NCBI GenBank assembly: GCA_037893245.1
Contig: JBAIAA010000262.1
Coordinates: 1,364,001 to 1,428,000, forward strand
Origin: Crossaster papposus
Taxonomy: Eukaryota > Echinodermata > Asteroidea > Velatida > Solasteridae
DNA length: 64,000 bases
Direction of reading: 5' to 3'
The notes beneath the pieces were generated by a model. The model saw nothing but the letters and a program-made list of their open reading frames with translations, did not search any database and was not told the origin of the DNA. Positions 37,573 to 46,445 of the stretch are shown here, one piece after another. The position numbers were made by a program, and so were the translations under genes. The number at the start of each line of letters is the position of its first letter. The first letter of the stretch is position 1.

Positions 37573-38470
37573 TCATGTGTATTTAGAAACAACAAACAAA
37601 ATTAAAGCACACGTTCTAAAAACATTCTAAAATATTTATTACATTTCAATAACAGTCAAGCAAAAATACCTCTTTAGCAGAGCGAGGTTTTGGTCCTCGG
37701 ACCTCTTAGTTATGGACCCAGCACGGTCCCACTGCTCCACTATGCGTAACTATTTTTAATGAAAATGAAATCACTATTAAGTAAATAATTATCCTGAGCA
37801 GACCGACGTTGTGGTCATCCGACCTCTCCGTTACTGACCAAGAAAGTGTCTACTTCGTCACTCTGAGTCGAGTACCTCAAGTAATACCAACAACTTGTTA
37901 GCAGAGCGAGGTTTTGGTCCTCGGACCTCTGGGTTATGGGTCCAGCACGCTCCCATTGCGCCACTCTGCTTCATGTGAATTTAGAAACAGCAAAGAAAAT
38001 TAAAGCAGACATTCTAAAAACATTCTAAAATATGCATTACATTTGAATAACAGTGAAGCAAAAATACCTCTTTAGCCGAGCGAGGTTTTGGTCCTCGGAC
38101 ATCTGGGTTATGGGCCCAGCACGCTCCCACTGCTCCACTTTACTTCATGTAAATTGAGAAACAACAAACAAAATGAAAGCAGACATTCTAAAAACATTAT
38201 AACATATTTATTAAATTGGAATAACTGTGAAGCAAAAATACCTCTTTAGCAGAGCGAGGTTTTGGTCTTCGGACCTTCTGGTTATGGGCCCAGCACGCTC
38301 CAACTGCAACACTCTGCGTAACTATTTTTAATGAAAATGAAATCACTAACAAGGAAATAATTATCCTGAGCAGACCGACGTTGTGGTCATCCGCCGTCTC
38401 CGTTACTGATCAAGAAAGTGTCTACTTCGTCACTCTGAGTCAAGTACCTCAAGTAATACCAAACACCTGT

Positions 38471-38542
38471 TAGCAGAGCGAGGTTTCGATCCTCGGACCT
38501 CTGGGTTATGGGCCCAGCACGCTTCCACTGCGCCACTCTGCT
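38471..38542 (-). tRNA. tRNA-iMet(CAT): Initiator tRNA-Met (CAT), perfect body, no proximal terminator
   Basis: Identical body; partner of 27444. Confidence 0.87.
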
Positions 38543-39440
38543 TCATGTGTATTTAGAAACAACAAACAAAATTAAAGCACACGTTCTAAAAACATTCTAA
38601 AATATTTATTACATTTCAATAACAGTGAAGCAAAAATACCTCTTTAGCAGAGCGAGGTTTTGGTCCTCGGACCTCTTGGTTATGGACCCAGCACGGTCCC
38701 ACTGCTCCACTATGCCTAACTATTTTTAATGAAAATGAAATCACTATTAAGTAAATAATTATCCTGAGCAGACCGACGTTGTGGTCATCCGACCTTTCCG
38801 TTACTGACCAAGAAAGTGTCTACTTCGTCACTCTGAGTCGAGTACCTCAAGTAATACCAACAACTTGTTAGCAGAGCGAGGTTTTGGTCCTCGGACCTCT
38901 GGGTTATGGGTCCAGCACGCTCCCATTGCGCCACTCTGCTTCATGTGAATTTAGAAACAGAAAACAAAATTAAAGCAGACATTCTAAAAACATTCTAAAA
39001 TATGCATTACATTTGAATAACAGTGAAGCAAAAATACCTCTTTAGCCGAGCGAGGTTTTGGTCCTCGGACATCTGGGTTATGGGCCCAGCACGCTCCCAC
39101 TGCTCCACTTTACTTCACGTAAATTGAGAAACAGCAAACAAAATGAAAGCAGACATTCTAAAAACATTATAAAATATGTATTACATTGGAATAACGGTGA
39201 AGCAAAAATACCTCTTTAGCAGAGCGAGGTTTTGGTCTTCGGACCTTCTGGTTATGGGCCCAGCACGCTCCCACTGCAACACTCTGCGTAACTATTTTTA
39301 ATGAAAATGAAATCACTATCAAGGAAATAATTATCCTGAGCAGACCGACGTTGTGGTCATCCGACCTCTCCGTTACTGACCAAGAAAGTGTCTACTTCGT
39401 CACTCTGAGTCGAGTACCTCAAGTAATACCAAACACCTGT

Positions 39441-39512
39441 TAGCAGAGCGAGGTTTCGATCCTCGGACCTCTGGGTTATGGGCCCAGCACGCTTCCACTG
39501 CGCCACTCTGCT
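39441..39512 (-). tRNA. tRNA-iMet(CAT): Initiator tRNA-Met (CAT), perfect body, no proximal terminator
   Basis: Identical body; lies in the 398-bp stretch missing from the left duplication copy. Confidence 0.87.
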
Positions 39513-40410
39513 TCATGTGTATTTAGAAACAACAAACAAAATTAAAGCACACGTTCTAAAAACATTCTAAAATATTTATTACATTTCAATAACAGTGAAG
39601 CAAAAATACCTCTTTAGCAGAGCGAGGTTTTGGTCCTCGGACCTCTGGGTTATGGGCCCAGCACGCTCCCACTGCAACACTCTGCGTAACTATTTGTAAT
39701 GAAAATGAAATCACTATCAAGGAAATAATTATCCTGAGCAGACCGAGGTTGTGGTCATCCGAACTCTCGGTTACTGACCAAGAAAGTGTCTACTTCGTCA
39801 CTCTGAGTCGAGTACCTCAAGTCATACCGAAAACTTGTTAGCAGAGCGAGGTTTCGATCTTCGGACCTCTGGGTTATGGGCCCAGCACGCTGCCACTGCG
39901 CCACTCTGCTTCATGTGAATTTAGAAACAGCAAACAAAATTAAAGCAGACATTCTAAAAACATTCTAAAATATGCATTACATTTGAATAACAGTGAAGCA
40001 AAAATACCTCTTTAGCCGAGCGAGGTTTTGGTCCTCGGACATTTGGGTTATGGGCCCAGCACGCTCCCACTGCTCCACTTTACTTCATGTAAATTGAGAA
40101 ACAGCAAACAAAATGAAAGCAGACATTCTAAAAACATTATAAAATATTTATTAAATTGGAATAACAGTGAAGCAAAAATACCTCTTTAGCAGAGCGAGGT
40201 TTTGGTCTTCGGACCTTCTGGTTATGGGCCCAGCACGCTCCAACTGCAACACTCTGCGTAACTATTTTTAATGAAAATGAAATCACTAACAAGGAAATAA
40301 TTATCCTGAGCAGACCGACGTTGTGGTCATCCGCCGTCTCCGTTACTGATTAAGAAAGTGTCTACTTCGTCACTCTGAGTCAAGTACCTCAAGTAATACC
40401 AAACACCTGT

Positions 40411-40482
40411 TAGCAGAGCGAGGTTTCGATCCTCGGACCTCTGGGTTATGGGCCCAGCACGCTTCCACTGCGCCACTCTGCT
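40411..40482 (-). tRNA. tRNA-iMet(CAT): Initiator tRNA-Met (CAT), perfect body, no proximal terminator
   Basis: Identical body; partner of 29956. Confidence 0.87.
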
Positions 40483-41554
40483 TCATGTGTATTTAGAAAC
40501 AACAAACAAAATTAAAGCACACGTTCTAAAAACATTCTAAAATATTTATTACATTTCAATAACAGTGAAGCAAAAATACCTCTTTAGCAGAGCGAGGTTT
40601 TGGTCCTCGGACCTCTTGGTTATGGACCCAGCACGGTCCCACTGCTCCACTATGCCTAACTATTTTTAATGAAAATGAAATCACTATTAAGTAAATAATT
40701 ATCCTGAGCAGACCGACGTTGTGGTCATCCGACCTTTCCGTTACTGACCAAGAAAGTGTCTACTTCGTCACTCTGAGTCGAGTACCTCAAGTAATACCAA
40801 CAACTTGTTAGCAGAGCGAGGTTTTGGTCCTCGGACCTCTGGGTTATGGGTCCAGCACGCTCCCATTGCGCCACTCTGCTTCATGTGAATTTAGAAACAG
40901 AAAACAAAATTAAAGCAGACATTCTAAAAACATTCTAAAATATGCATTACATTTGAATAACAGTGAAGCAAAAATACCTCTTTAGCCGAGCGAGGTTTTG
41001 GTCCTCGGACATCTGGGTTATGGGCCCAGCACGCTCCCACTGCTCCACTTTACTTCATGTAAATTGAGAAACAGCAAACAAAATGAAAGCAGACATTCTA
41101 AAAACATTACAAAATATGTATTACATTGGAATAACGGTGAAGCAAAAATACCTCTTTAGCAGAGCGAGGTTTTGGTCTTCGGACCTTCTTGTTATGGGCC
41201 CAGCACGCTCCCACTGCAACACTCTACTTCATGTAAATTTAGAAACAGCAAACAAAATTAAAACAGACATTCTAAAAACATTCTAAAATATTTATTAAAT
41301 TTGAATAACAGTGAAGCAAAAATACCTCTTTAGCAGAGCGAGGTTTTGGTCTTCGGACCTCAGGGTTATGGGCCCAGCACGCTCCCACTGCAACACTCTG
41401 CGTAACTATTTTTAATGAAAATGAAATCACTATCAAGGAAATAATTATCCTGAGCAGACCGAGGTTGTGGTCATCCGAACTCTCGGTCACTGACCAAGAA
41501 AGTGTCTACTTCGTCACTCTGAGTCGAGTACCTCAAGTCATACCAACAACTTGT

Positions 41555-41574
41555 TAGCAGAGCGAGGTTTCGAT
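41555..41574 (-). pseudogene. 3' end of a tRNA-iMet split by a LINE
   Basis: Acceptor 3' strand, T-stem 3' strand and part of the T-loop, ending at cgat; the LINE tail follows at 41575. The remaining part is at 45429-45475. Confidence 0.85.
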
Positions 41575-41593
41575 AATAATAATAATAATAATA
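41575..41593 (-). repeat. (TTA)n tail of the LINE
   Basis: AAT microsatellite on the plus strand, directly adjoining the tRNA target sequence; marks the 3' end of the minus-strand element. Confidence 0.88.
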
Positions 41594-41711
41594 AGATTTG
41601 TAATGCGCACATATCCACCCTGCTGGGTGTTCAAGGCGCAGAGACCCTAAAAAACAAACAAAGTAATATTTAACTTGAAAGAAACAATAACAAATGAGAG
41701 GAACAAATAAA

Positions 41712-44700
41712 TTAGTTCTTGAAAACCTGAGACATGAGATAAGTTTTGAGAAGTGATTTGAATTTTGTTGTACACAGACAAGATCTAAGATTAAGCGGTA
41801 AAGAGTTCCAGATGTGTGGTGCAGCTGCAGAAAAACGTCTGTCGCCCCACGAGTGTCGTGACTTGGATTCCTTGAGGAGAAGCATGTTGCTGGATCGTAG
41901 GTTCCTTGATGGAGTGTAAACTTGAAGAAGTTCTGAGATGTAATGGGGAGCCTTGCCATTGAGTGCTTTGTGGACAATTAGCATAAGCTTGAAGATTATT
42001 CGTTGAGAGACAGGGAGCCAATGAAGTTGTTCCAGGATGGGGGTGATGGAACAGGATTTTTTAGAGAGTGTAACCATGCGGGCTGCGGTGTTTTGGAGGC
42101 GTTGGAGACGAGCAATCTGGTTATGCGGAAGACCATAGAAAAGGGCATTGCCGTTGTCAAGGCGAGAAGTGACAAATACATGAATTACTTTTTCTGTAGC
42201 GCTCTTGTCCAAAAACTTGCGTATTTTACCGATGTTCCTGATGTGAAATGTTGAGAGACGAATGACGTTGTTGATGTGTGGTTGAAGTGTCATTGACGAA
42301 TCAAAAATAACACCCAAGTTTCGAGCCTGCAACGAGGGAGCTATCTGAGCATCACCGATGGAAATGTATGGCACTGAAACTTTTGATAATTGTTGACGTG
42401 ATCCAAATAAAAGGAACTCTGTCTTGTCGTCATTTAACTTCAGGAAGTTCTGTTGCGTCCAGTGGCGAATCTCTTGGATACATTTCTCAAGTCTTTCAAT
42501 GGAGGCATTGGCATGTTCTCGAGAAGATTTAAACGTGATGTATAGCTGAGTGTCGTCCGCATAGACATGGTAATTCAGGTTAAATTTTAAAATGATGTCA
42601 CGAATTGGCAAAGTGTACAGCGTAAACCACTGTGGGCCCAGTACTGACCCCTGTGGCACAGAGTAGTTCAAGACAACCGGGTCTGATATTGCAGTGCCGA
42701 TACACACGTGCTGAGTTCGATTGGAGAGATAAGAATTGCACCATGCTAGGGCTGTGTCCTGTATGCCGAGGTAATTCTGAAGCCGGGAGAGGAGGATGTT
42801 GTGGTCAACAGTGTCAAAAGCGGCACTCAAGTCTAATAGGACTAGTGCTGTAAGGTTTCCATTGTCCATGGCTGAAAGAATATCGTTGTTCACACGGACT
42901 AGTGCAACTTCCGTCCCATGGAAAGGCTTGTATGCCGACTGGAACGTGTCGGACAGGTTGAAAGCATCAATATGATCGCGAATGCGTGATGAAACTACTC
43001 GTTCAATGACTTTTCCGAGATACTTTAAGTTCGCAACTGGTCTGTAGTTTTTGAATACCTCCTTGTCCAGGTTGGGTTTCTTGATGAGCGGCCCGATGTA
43101 GGAAATCTTGAGGCTATCGGGGAAGTGACCGGAGCTGAGAGATTTGTTTACAAGTGCAGTGATGTACGGAACAAATGTATCAATGTTCTGCTTTATCATG
43201 GATGTTGATACTGGGTCCAGTTCACAGGATTTTGTAGGAGATTTCATGATAATTCTTTGAATCTCAGCAGCAGTGGTAGGCTCAAACACATAGAGTCTAC
43301 AGTCTTGGTGAAGATGTGGCGATGTCTGGCGCATGTCACAAGGGGCCGATGAGAATGATGAGCGGATGTCTGAAATCTTGGTGACAAAGAACTTGGAGAA
43401 TTCATTTGCCAGATCCTGATCATTGTAGTTGGATGGAAGGACAGGGGTTCTGGGTTTCAGCAACAGTTTATCAATTATCTTGAAGAGCTTCTTTTGATCT
43501 CCTGAGGATTCATGAACTTGGGATGTGAAGTGGATAATCTTCACCTGGTTGATCAATTTCCTAACCACATTACATTGGTTGCGATATTCTCGTCGGTGTG
43601 ATTCAAGTTTTCCGTTTTCCCGCCATTTTCGCTCAAGTTGACGACGAATCTTTCTTGCAGCTCTAATGTCATCATTGAACCAAGGAAATTCAGTTCGGAC
43701 CTTGACAGATCTTGTTTTCAAAGGTGCGTGTAAATCCAAGATGTCACGGACAGTACTTTCGTATTGGCTGACATATACATTCAAGTCGTCATGATCGAGG
43801 TTTAATTTTTCCAAATGAGTTCCTATATCCCGGAACACTTCAGGAAGATCTACGTTTTTCCACTGTCGGGTCTTTACAGTGATGGTTGGGATGTTGGGCT
43901 TGCACAGGCTCATATTACACATAACTGCATAATGGTCTGATAATCCAGGTAGAATCGTAATGTTAGAGACAGCAGGTGGGGTGATATCACGAGTTATTAC
44001 AAGGTCCAGACAATGACCGAGACGATGAGTCGGCTCCGTGACATGCTGGATAAGGCCATAAGCCGATAGCAAATGCTTGAATTGGTTTGCATTGGTGTTA
44101 TGGATGTCATCAACATGAATGTTGAAGTCACCGGTGATGATGATGTCAGATGGGTGTAGGAGATATTCCAAAATCAAATTCTCAAATTCTTGAAGAAAAC
44201 TTGAAAAAGTCACATGATGGCCGTTGGCATCTCTTTCGGGTCTGTATAAAACGACGAGGCGAACAGATTTTGAGTTTCCTGTTATTTCAGCATGAAGAGA
44301 TTCGAAGGTTGTGTAATGGATGTTATTATCTTTCACAGAGACACATAAACTGGATCTGTAAAGTATTGCAACTCCCCCTCCAGTCTTGTGAGGTCTAGGA
44401 ATTTGATGAAAATAGTAGCCAGCAGGGGTACACTGACGACATGTTAGGTCATCACCTGGTCTCAGCCATGTTTCAGACACAGCAACAAGGTCTAGATTTT
44501 TCTGCAGAACAAAATCCACGAAGTCTTCAGACTTGTTACAGATGGACTGTGTATTTAAAACACAAAAGCTGAGTTGGGATTTGGCGTGAGTCACTGGTGC
44601 TGGAACAGATGGGTGTGTGGGTTCAGGCTGTAGTGATTGGTGAACTGTTCTACGGCGACCCGCTTTTTTACCACGATGTGTAGGTTGGTAAATACAGTTG

Positions 44701-45104
44701 GGATTTACAAAAAGTCCGAGATTCTGTAACTCAATAGGGCATGAAGGTAAAGTTGTAGCACGTGTAGATGGGGCATAACGCAGACTAAGAAGCTTGTTAC
44801 GGGAGTAGGAAATTGAAGATTTCAGACTGGTTTCCGAGTTCGAATTATTTTCAGCATCAGGACCGGGATTTAGAGCAATGTCACCAAAGATCACAATTTC
44901 CAAGTGAAAACTAGCTGGTGAGTTGTCATAGTAAGGAACAGGGCATTTAAGGTATCTTCGATGTTGGATGGATTTTAATGTCTTTGGCATAGTGCATGCA
45001 CTGTACACAGTTGATGTTGATTGCTGAAAGCTGACCACAGATGAGTCATTGGAGCACAGTGGTCCAGCAAGCAGGGAGAGAATAAACAGGAAGCTGACCT
45101 CCAT
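41712..45104 (-). CDS. LINE polyprotein: endonuclease and reverse transcriptase
   Basis: 1,130 codons, uninterrupted. The frame is open from about 45350, but the first in-frame ATG is at 45104, so I start there. Residues 1-18 are hydrophobic, like a signal peptide. Residues 75-82 read DIALNPGP, a 2A-like motif with Ala where the consensus has Glu. Residues 178-395 are an EEP/APE-type endonuclease: N184 in LNTQS, E211 in SETWL, GDFN 325-328, SDH 389-391. From about 685 comes the reverse transcriptase: NYRPVANL, LLDLSAAFD 756-764, VPQGSVLGP, catalytic YADD 848-851 (42552-42563). The C-terminal CR1/L2 region has TSRLDNGNALFYGLP, QRLQNTAARM, LHWLPV and WGDRRFSAAAPHIWN. It nicks DNA and copies its RNA at the nick. 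One oddity is GPQWF where GPLLF is usual. All catalytic residues I can recognise are present, so it may be, or recently was, active. Confidence 0.93.
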   Translation of the reverse strand: MEVSFLFILSLLAGPLCSNDSSVVSFQQSTSTVYSACTMPKTLKSIQHRRYLKCPVPYYDNSPASFHLEIVIFGDIALNPGPDAENNSNSETSLKSSISYSRNKLLSLRYAPSTRATTLPSCPIELQNLGLFVNPNCIYQPTHRGKKAGRRRTVHQSLQPEPTHPSVPAPVTHAKSQLSFCVLNTQSICNKSEDFVDFVLQKNLDLVAVSETWLRPGDDLTCRQCTPAGYYFHQIPRPHKTGGGVAILYRSSLCVSVKDNNIHYTTFESLHAEITGNSKSVRLVVLYRPERDANGHHVTFSSFLQEFENLILEYLLHPSDIIITGDFNIHVDDIHNTNANQFKHLLSAYGLIQHVTEPTHRLGHCLDLVITRDITPPAVSNITILPGLSDHYAVMCNMSLCKPNIPTITVKTRQWKNVDLPEVFRDIGTHLEKLNLDHDDLNVYVSQYESTVRDILDLHAPLKTRSVKVRTEFPWFNDDIRAARKIRRQLERKWRENGKLESHRREYRNQCNVVRKLINQVKIIHFTSQVHESSGDQKKLFKIIDKLLLKPRTPVLPSNYNDQDLANEFSKFFVTKISDIRSSFSSAPCDMRQTSPHLHQDCRLYVFEPTTAAEIQRIIMKSPTKSCELDPVSTSMIKQNIDTFVPYITALVNKSLSSGHFPDSLKISYIGPLIKKPNLDKEVFKNYRPVANLKYLGKVIERVVSSRIRDHIDAFNLSDTFQSAYKPFHGTEVALVRVNNDILSAMDNGNLTALVLLDLSAAFDTVDHNILLSRLQNYLGIQDTALAWCNSYLSNRTQHVCIGTAISDPVVLNYSVPQGSVLGPQWFTLYTLPIRDIILKFNLNYHVYADDTQLYITFKSSREHANASIERLEKCIQEIRHWTQQNFLKLNDDKTEFLLFGSRQQLSKVSVPYISIGDAQIAPSLQARNLGVIFDSSMTLQPHINNVIRLSTFHIRNIGKIRKFLDKSATEKVIHVFVTSRLDNGNALFYGLPHNQIARLQRLQNTAARMVTLSKKSCSITPILEQLHWLPVSQRIIFKLMLIVHKALNGKAPHYISELLQVYTPSRNLRSSNMLLLKESKSRHSWGDRRFSAAAPHIWNSLPLNLRSCLCTTKFKSLLKTYLMSQVFKN
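44859..44882 (-). other. 2A-like NPGP motif in the LINE ORF
   Basis: Encodes DIALNPGP. The 2A consensus is D(V/I)ExNPGP, where the ribosome fails to join G and P. The E-to-A change may weaken it. It lies after a hydrophobic N-terminus and before the endonuclease, the arrangement reported for some sea-urchin and other invertebrate LINEs. Confidence 0.6.
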
Positions 45105-45428
45105 TGTCCACAGCTGGGCATAATAAACAGTGTTATGTAATGGAGGTGATGGCTGACCGCACAGCAATGCAACCACCAATGTGTGTGTTAGCTCTGTACA
45201 GCAAATTTCTCGATGTGACACAGCAAAAATCCAACAGAAAATCACCAATTTCACATCATAGATGACTCCAAGATGCACAGAAAAAGTCCAGCAGATTCCT
45301 GGTGTTGTAACAAATCCAGTGGTATAAGAGTGAGAACACAAATGAAGCAAAACACAAAGAAATTGGCAAAAATTTGCAGAGCTGATTTGAGTGGCAGCTT
45401 GTTAGGCGCTCACCTCAATGGAAATTTT

Positions 45429-45475
45429 GGACCTCTGGGTTATGGGCCCAACACGTTCCACTGCGCCACTCTGCT
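45429..45475 (-). pseudogene. 5' part of the tRNA-iMet split by a LINE
   Basis: Acceptor 5' strand, D-arm, anticodon arm and variable loop of the interrupted module A. It also carries a one-base D-arm deletion (cacgttcc for cacgcttcc) and ccaacacg, so it was already imperfect. Confidence 0.82.
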
Positions 45476-45577
45476 TCATGTGAATTTAGAAACAGCAAAC
45501 AAAATGAAAGCAGACATTCTAAAAACATTCTAAAATATTTATTACATTTGAATAACAGTGAAGCAAAAATACCTCTT

Positions 45578-45649
45578 TAGCAGAGCGAGGTTTTGGTCCT
45601 CGGACCTCTGGGTTATGTGCCCAGCACGCTCCCACTGCAACACTCTGCG
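45578..45649 (-). pseudogene. Module B: degraded initiator tRNA (representative)
   Basis: Keeps the initiator anticodon arm, here with A33 (CACATAA, anticodon CAT). Lost features: acceptor pair 1:72 (C1), D-stem TTGC/GCGT, and T-loop ACCAAAA instead of ATCGAAA, which changes T55 and G57 and damages the pol III B-box. A T5 run lies downstream. This is the form with caacactctgcgtaac; another form of B has ctccactctacttc and a better acceptor stem but the same damaged T-loop. Confidence 0.85.
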
Positions 45650-45698
45650 TAACTATTTTTAATGAAAATGAAATCACTATCAAGGAAATAATTATCCT

Positions 45699-45770
45699 GA
45701 GCAGACCGAGGTTGTGGTCATCCGAACTCTCGGTTACTGACCAAGAAAGTGTCTACTTCGTCACTCTGAG
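45699..45770 (-). pseudogene. Module C: highly diverged initiator tRNA relic (representative)
   Basis: Aligns to module A over the whole 72 nt without gaps, 50 identities. The anticodon stem still pairs (CTTGG/CCGAG). The loop is TCAGTAA (anticodon AGT, C33). The acceptor and T-stems each have several mismatches and the B-box is gone. Present in nearly every monomer at the same place, between B and the next A. Confidence 0.8.
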
Positions 45771-45801
45771 TCGAGTACCTCAAGTCATACCAAAAACTTG
45801 T

Positions 45802-45873
45802 TAGCAGAGCGAGGTTTCGATCCTCGGACCTCTGGGTTATGGGCCCAGCACGCTTCCACTGCGCCACTCTGCT
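45802..45873 (-). tRNA. tRNA-iMet(CAT): Initiator tRNA-Met (CAT), perfect copy
   Basis: T5 at 45792-45796. Reference copy for block IV flanks. Confidence 0.92.
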
Positions 45874-45975
45874 TCATGTGAATTTAGAAACAGCAAACAA
45901 AATTAAAGCAGACATTCTAAAAACATTCTAAAATATGTATTACATTTGAATAACAGTGAAGCAAAAATACCTCTT

Positions 45976-46047
45976 TAGCAGAGCGAGGTTTCGATCCTCG
46001 GACCTCTGGGTTATGGGCCCAGCACGCTTCCACTGCGCCACTCTGCT
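45976..46047 (-). tRNA. tRNA-iMet(CAT): Initiator tRNA-Met (CAT), perfect copy
   Basis: A module sitting where B normally does: its 3' flank is the B type (AAGAGGTA then T5 at 45963-45967). Confidence 0.92.
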
Positions 46048-46373
46048 TCATGTGAATTTAGAAACAGCAAACAAAATTAAAGCAGACATTCTAAAAACAT
46101 TCTAAAATATGTATTACATTTGAATAACAGTGAAGCAAAAATACCTCTTTAGCAGAGCGAGGTTTTGGTCCTCGGACCTCTCGGTTATGGGCCCAGCACG
46201 CTCCCACTGCAACACTCTGCGTAACTATTTTTAATGAAAATGAAATCACTATCAAGGAAATAATTATCCTGAGCAGACCGAGGTTGTGGTCATCGGAACT
46301 CTCGGTTACTGACCAAGAAAGTGTCCACTTCGTCACTCTGAGTCGAGTACCTCAAGTCATACCAAAAACGTGT

Positions 46374-46445
46374 TAGCAGAGCGAGGTTTCGATCTTCGGA
46401 CCTCTGGGTTAAGGGCCCAGCACGCTTCCACTGCGTCACTCTACT
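46374..46445 (-). tRNA. Initiator-body tRNA with CTT anticodon, well paired
   Basis: Anticodon stem CTGGG/CCCAG intact, loop CCCTTAA (anticodon CTT, C33). D-stem ACGC/GCGT is fully Watson-Crick paired. Acceptor AGTAGAG/CTCTGCT has one U:G pair. One A:C mismatch in the T-stem. A-box altered to TGACGCAGTGG; B-box loop ATCGAAA kept. T5 at 46364-46368. Five identical copies occur in block IV. It could be a tolerated pseudogene or a tRNA with changed decoding; sequence cannot decide. Confidence 0.6.

Larger units (their letters stand above)
33745..41220. repeat. Segmental duplication, right copy
   Basis: Right partner of 22,718-30,770. It ends at about 41,220, where the sequence switches to the block IV-like form (actctacttcatgtaaattt). 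Confidence 0.9.
21726..41574 (-). repeat. tRNA-iMet satellite array, block III (970/1,470-bp higher-order units)
   Basis: Array of higher-order units rather than simple monomers. A 970-bp unit holds seven tRNA-like modules in plus-strand order D, E, F, C, A, B, C. Here D, E and F are further degraded initiator copies: D has gggtccagc, which breaks one anticodon-stem pair; E has catctggg; F has ccttctgg, which breaks the anticodon stem. C reads ccgacgttg. A 1,470-bp unit adds about 500 bp with three more modules. The landmark gggtccagc recurs at 22031, 23001, 24471, 25941, 26911, 27881, 29423, 30393, 34028, 35498, 36968, 37938, 38908 and 40848. A modules are often perfect tRNA bodies but lack the T5 terminator. 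No host gene seen. Confidence 0.92.
41575..45428 (-). mobile_element. CR1/L2-type LINE, near full length, 3.85 kb
   Basis: Inserted into the T-arm of a module A. The satellite stops after gtttcgat and resumes at ggacctctggg (45429), so the intact cctc between them is missing: a 4-bp target deletion and no target duplication. On the minus strand: about 320 bp of 5' leader, one long ORF (45104 to 41712), about 135 bp of 3' UTR with a small hairpin (caccc/gggtg near 41613-41626 within cgc-rich flanks), TGCGCATTACAAAT, and a (TTA)n tail at 41575-41593. No separate ORF1 upstream is visible, so the element is either a single-ORF type or lacks its 5' end. Confidence 0.9.

Noticed and set aside
20036-40482. 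Compensatory base changes in block III C modules
   Set aside because: The change to ctccgttactg alters only one side of the anticodon stem and creates a G:G mismatch; it looks like drift, not conserved structure.
41471-41977. Minus-strand 168-codon ORF overlapping the end of the LINE and the satellite
   Set aside because: Different frame from the RT ORF, crosses the (TTA)n tail (poly-Tyr run) into satellite; a shadow.
42003-44398. Plus-strand ORFs of 73-83 codons inside the LINE (42003, 42632, 44150)
   Set aside because: Antisense shadows of the intact 1,130-codon ORF.
12871-45428. Target-site duplications around the two LINEs
   Set aside because: Only 0-2 ambiguous bases at the first; the second shows a 4-bp deletion instead.
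45699-45770. Module C as a functional tRNA-Thr (anticodon AGT)
   Set aside because: C33, broken acceptor and T-stems and a missing B-box; best explained as a decayed initiator.
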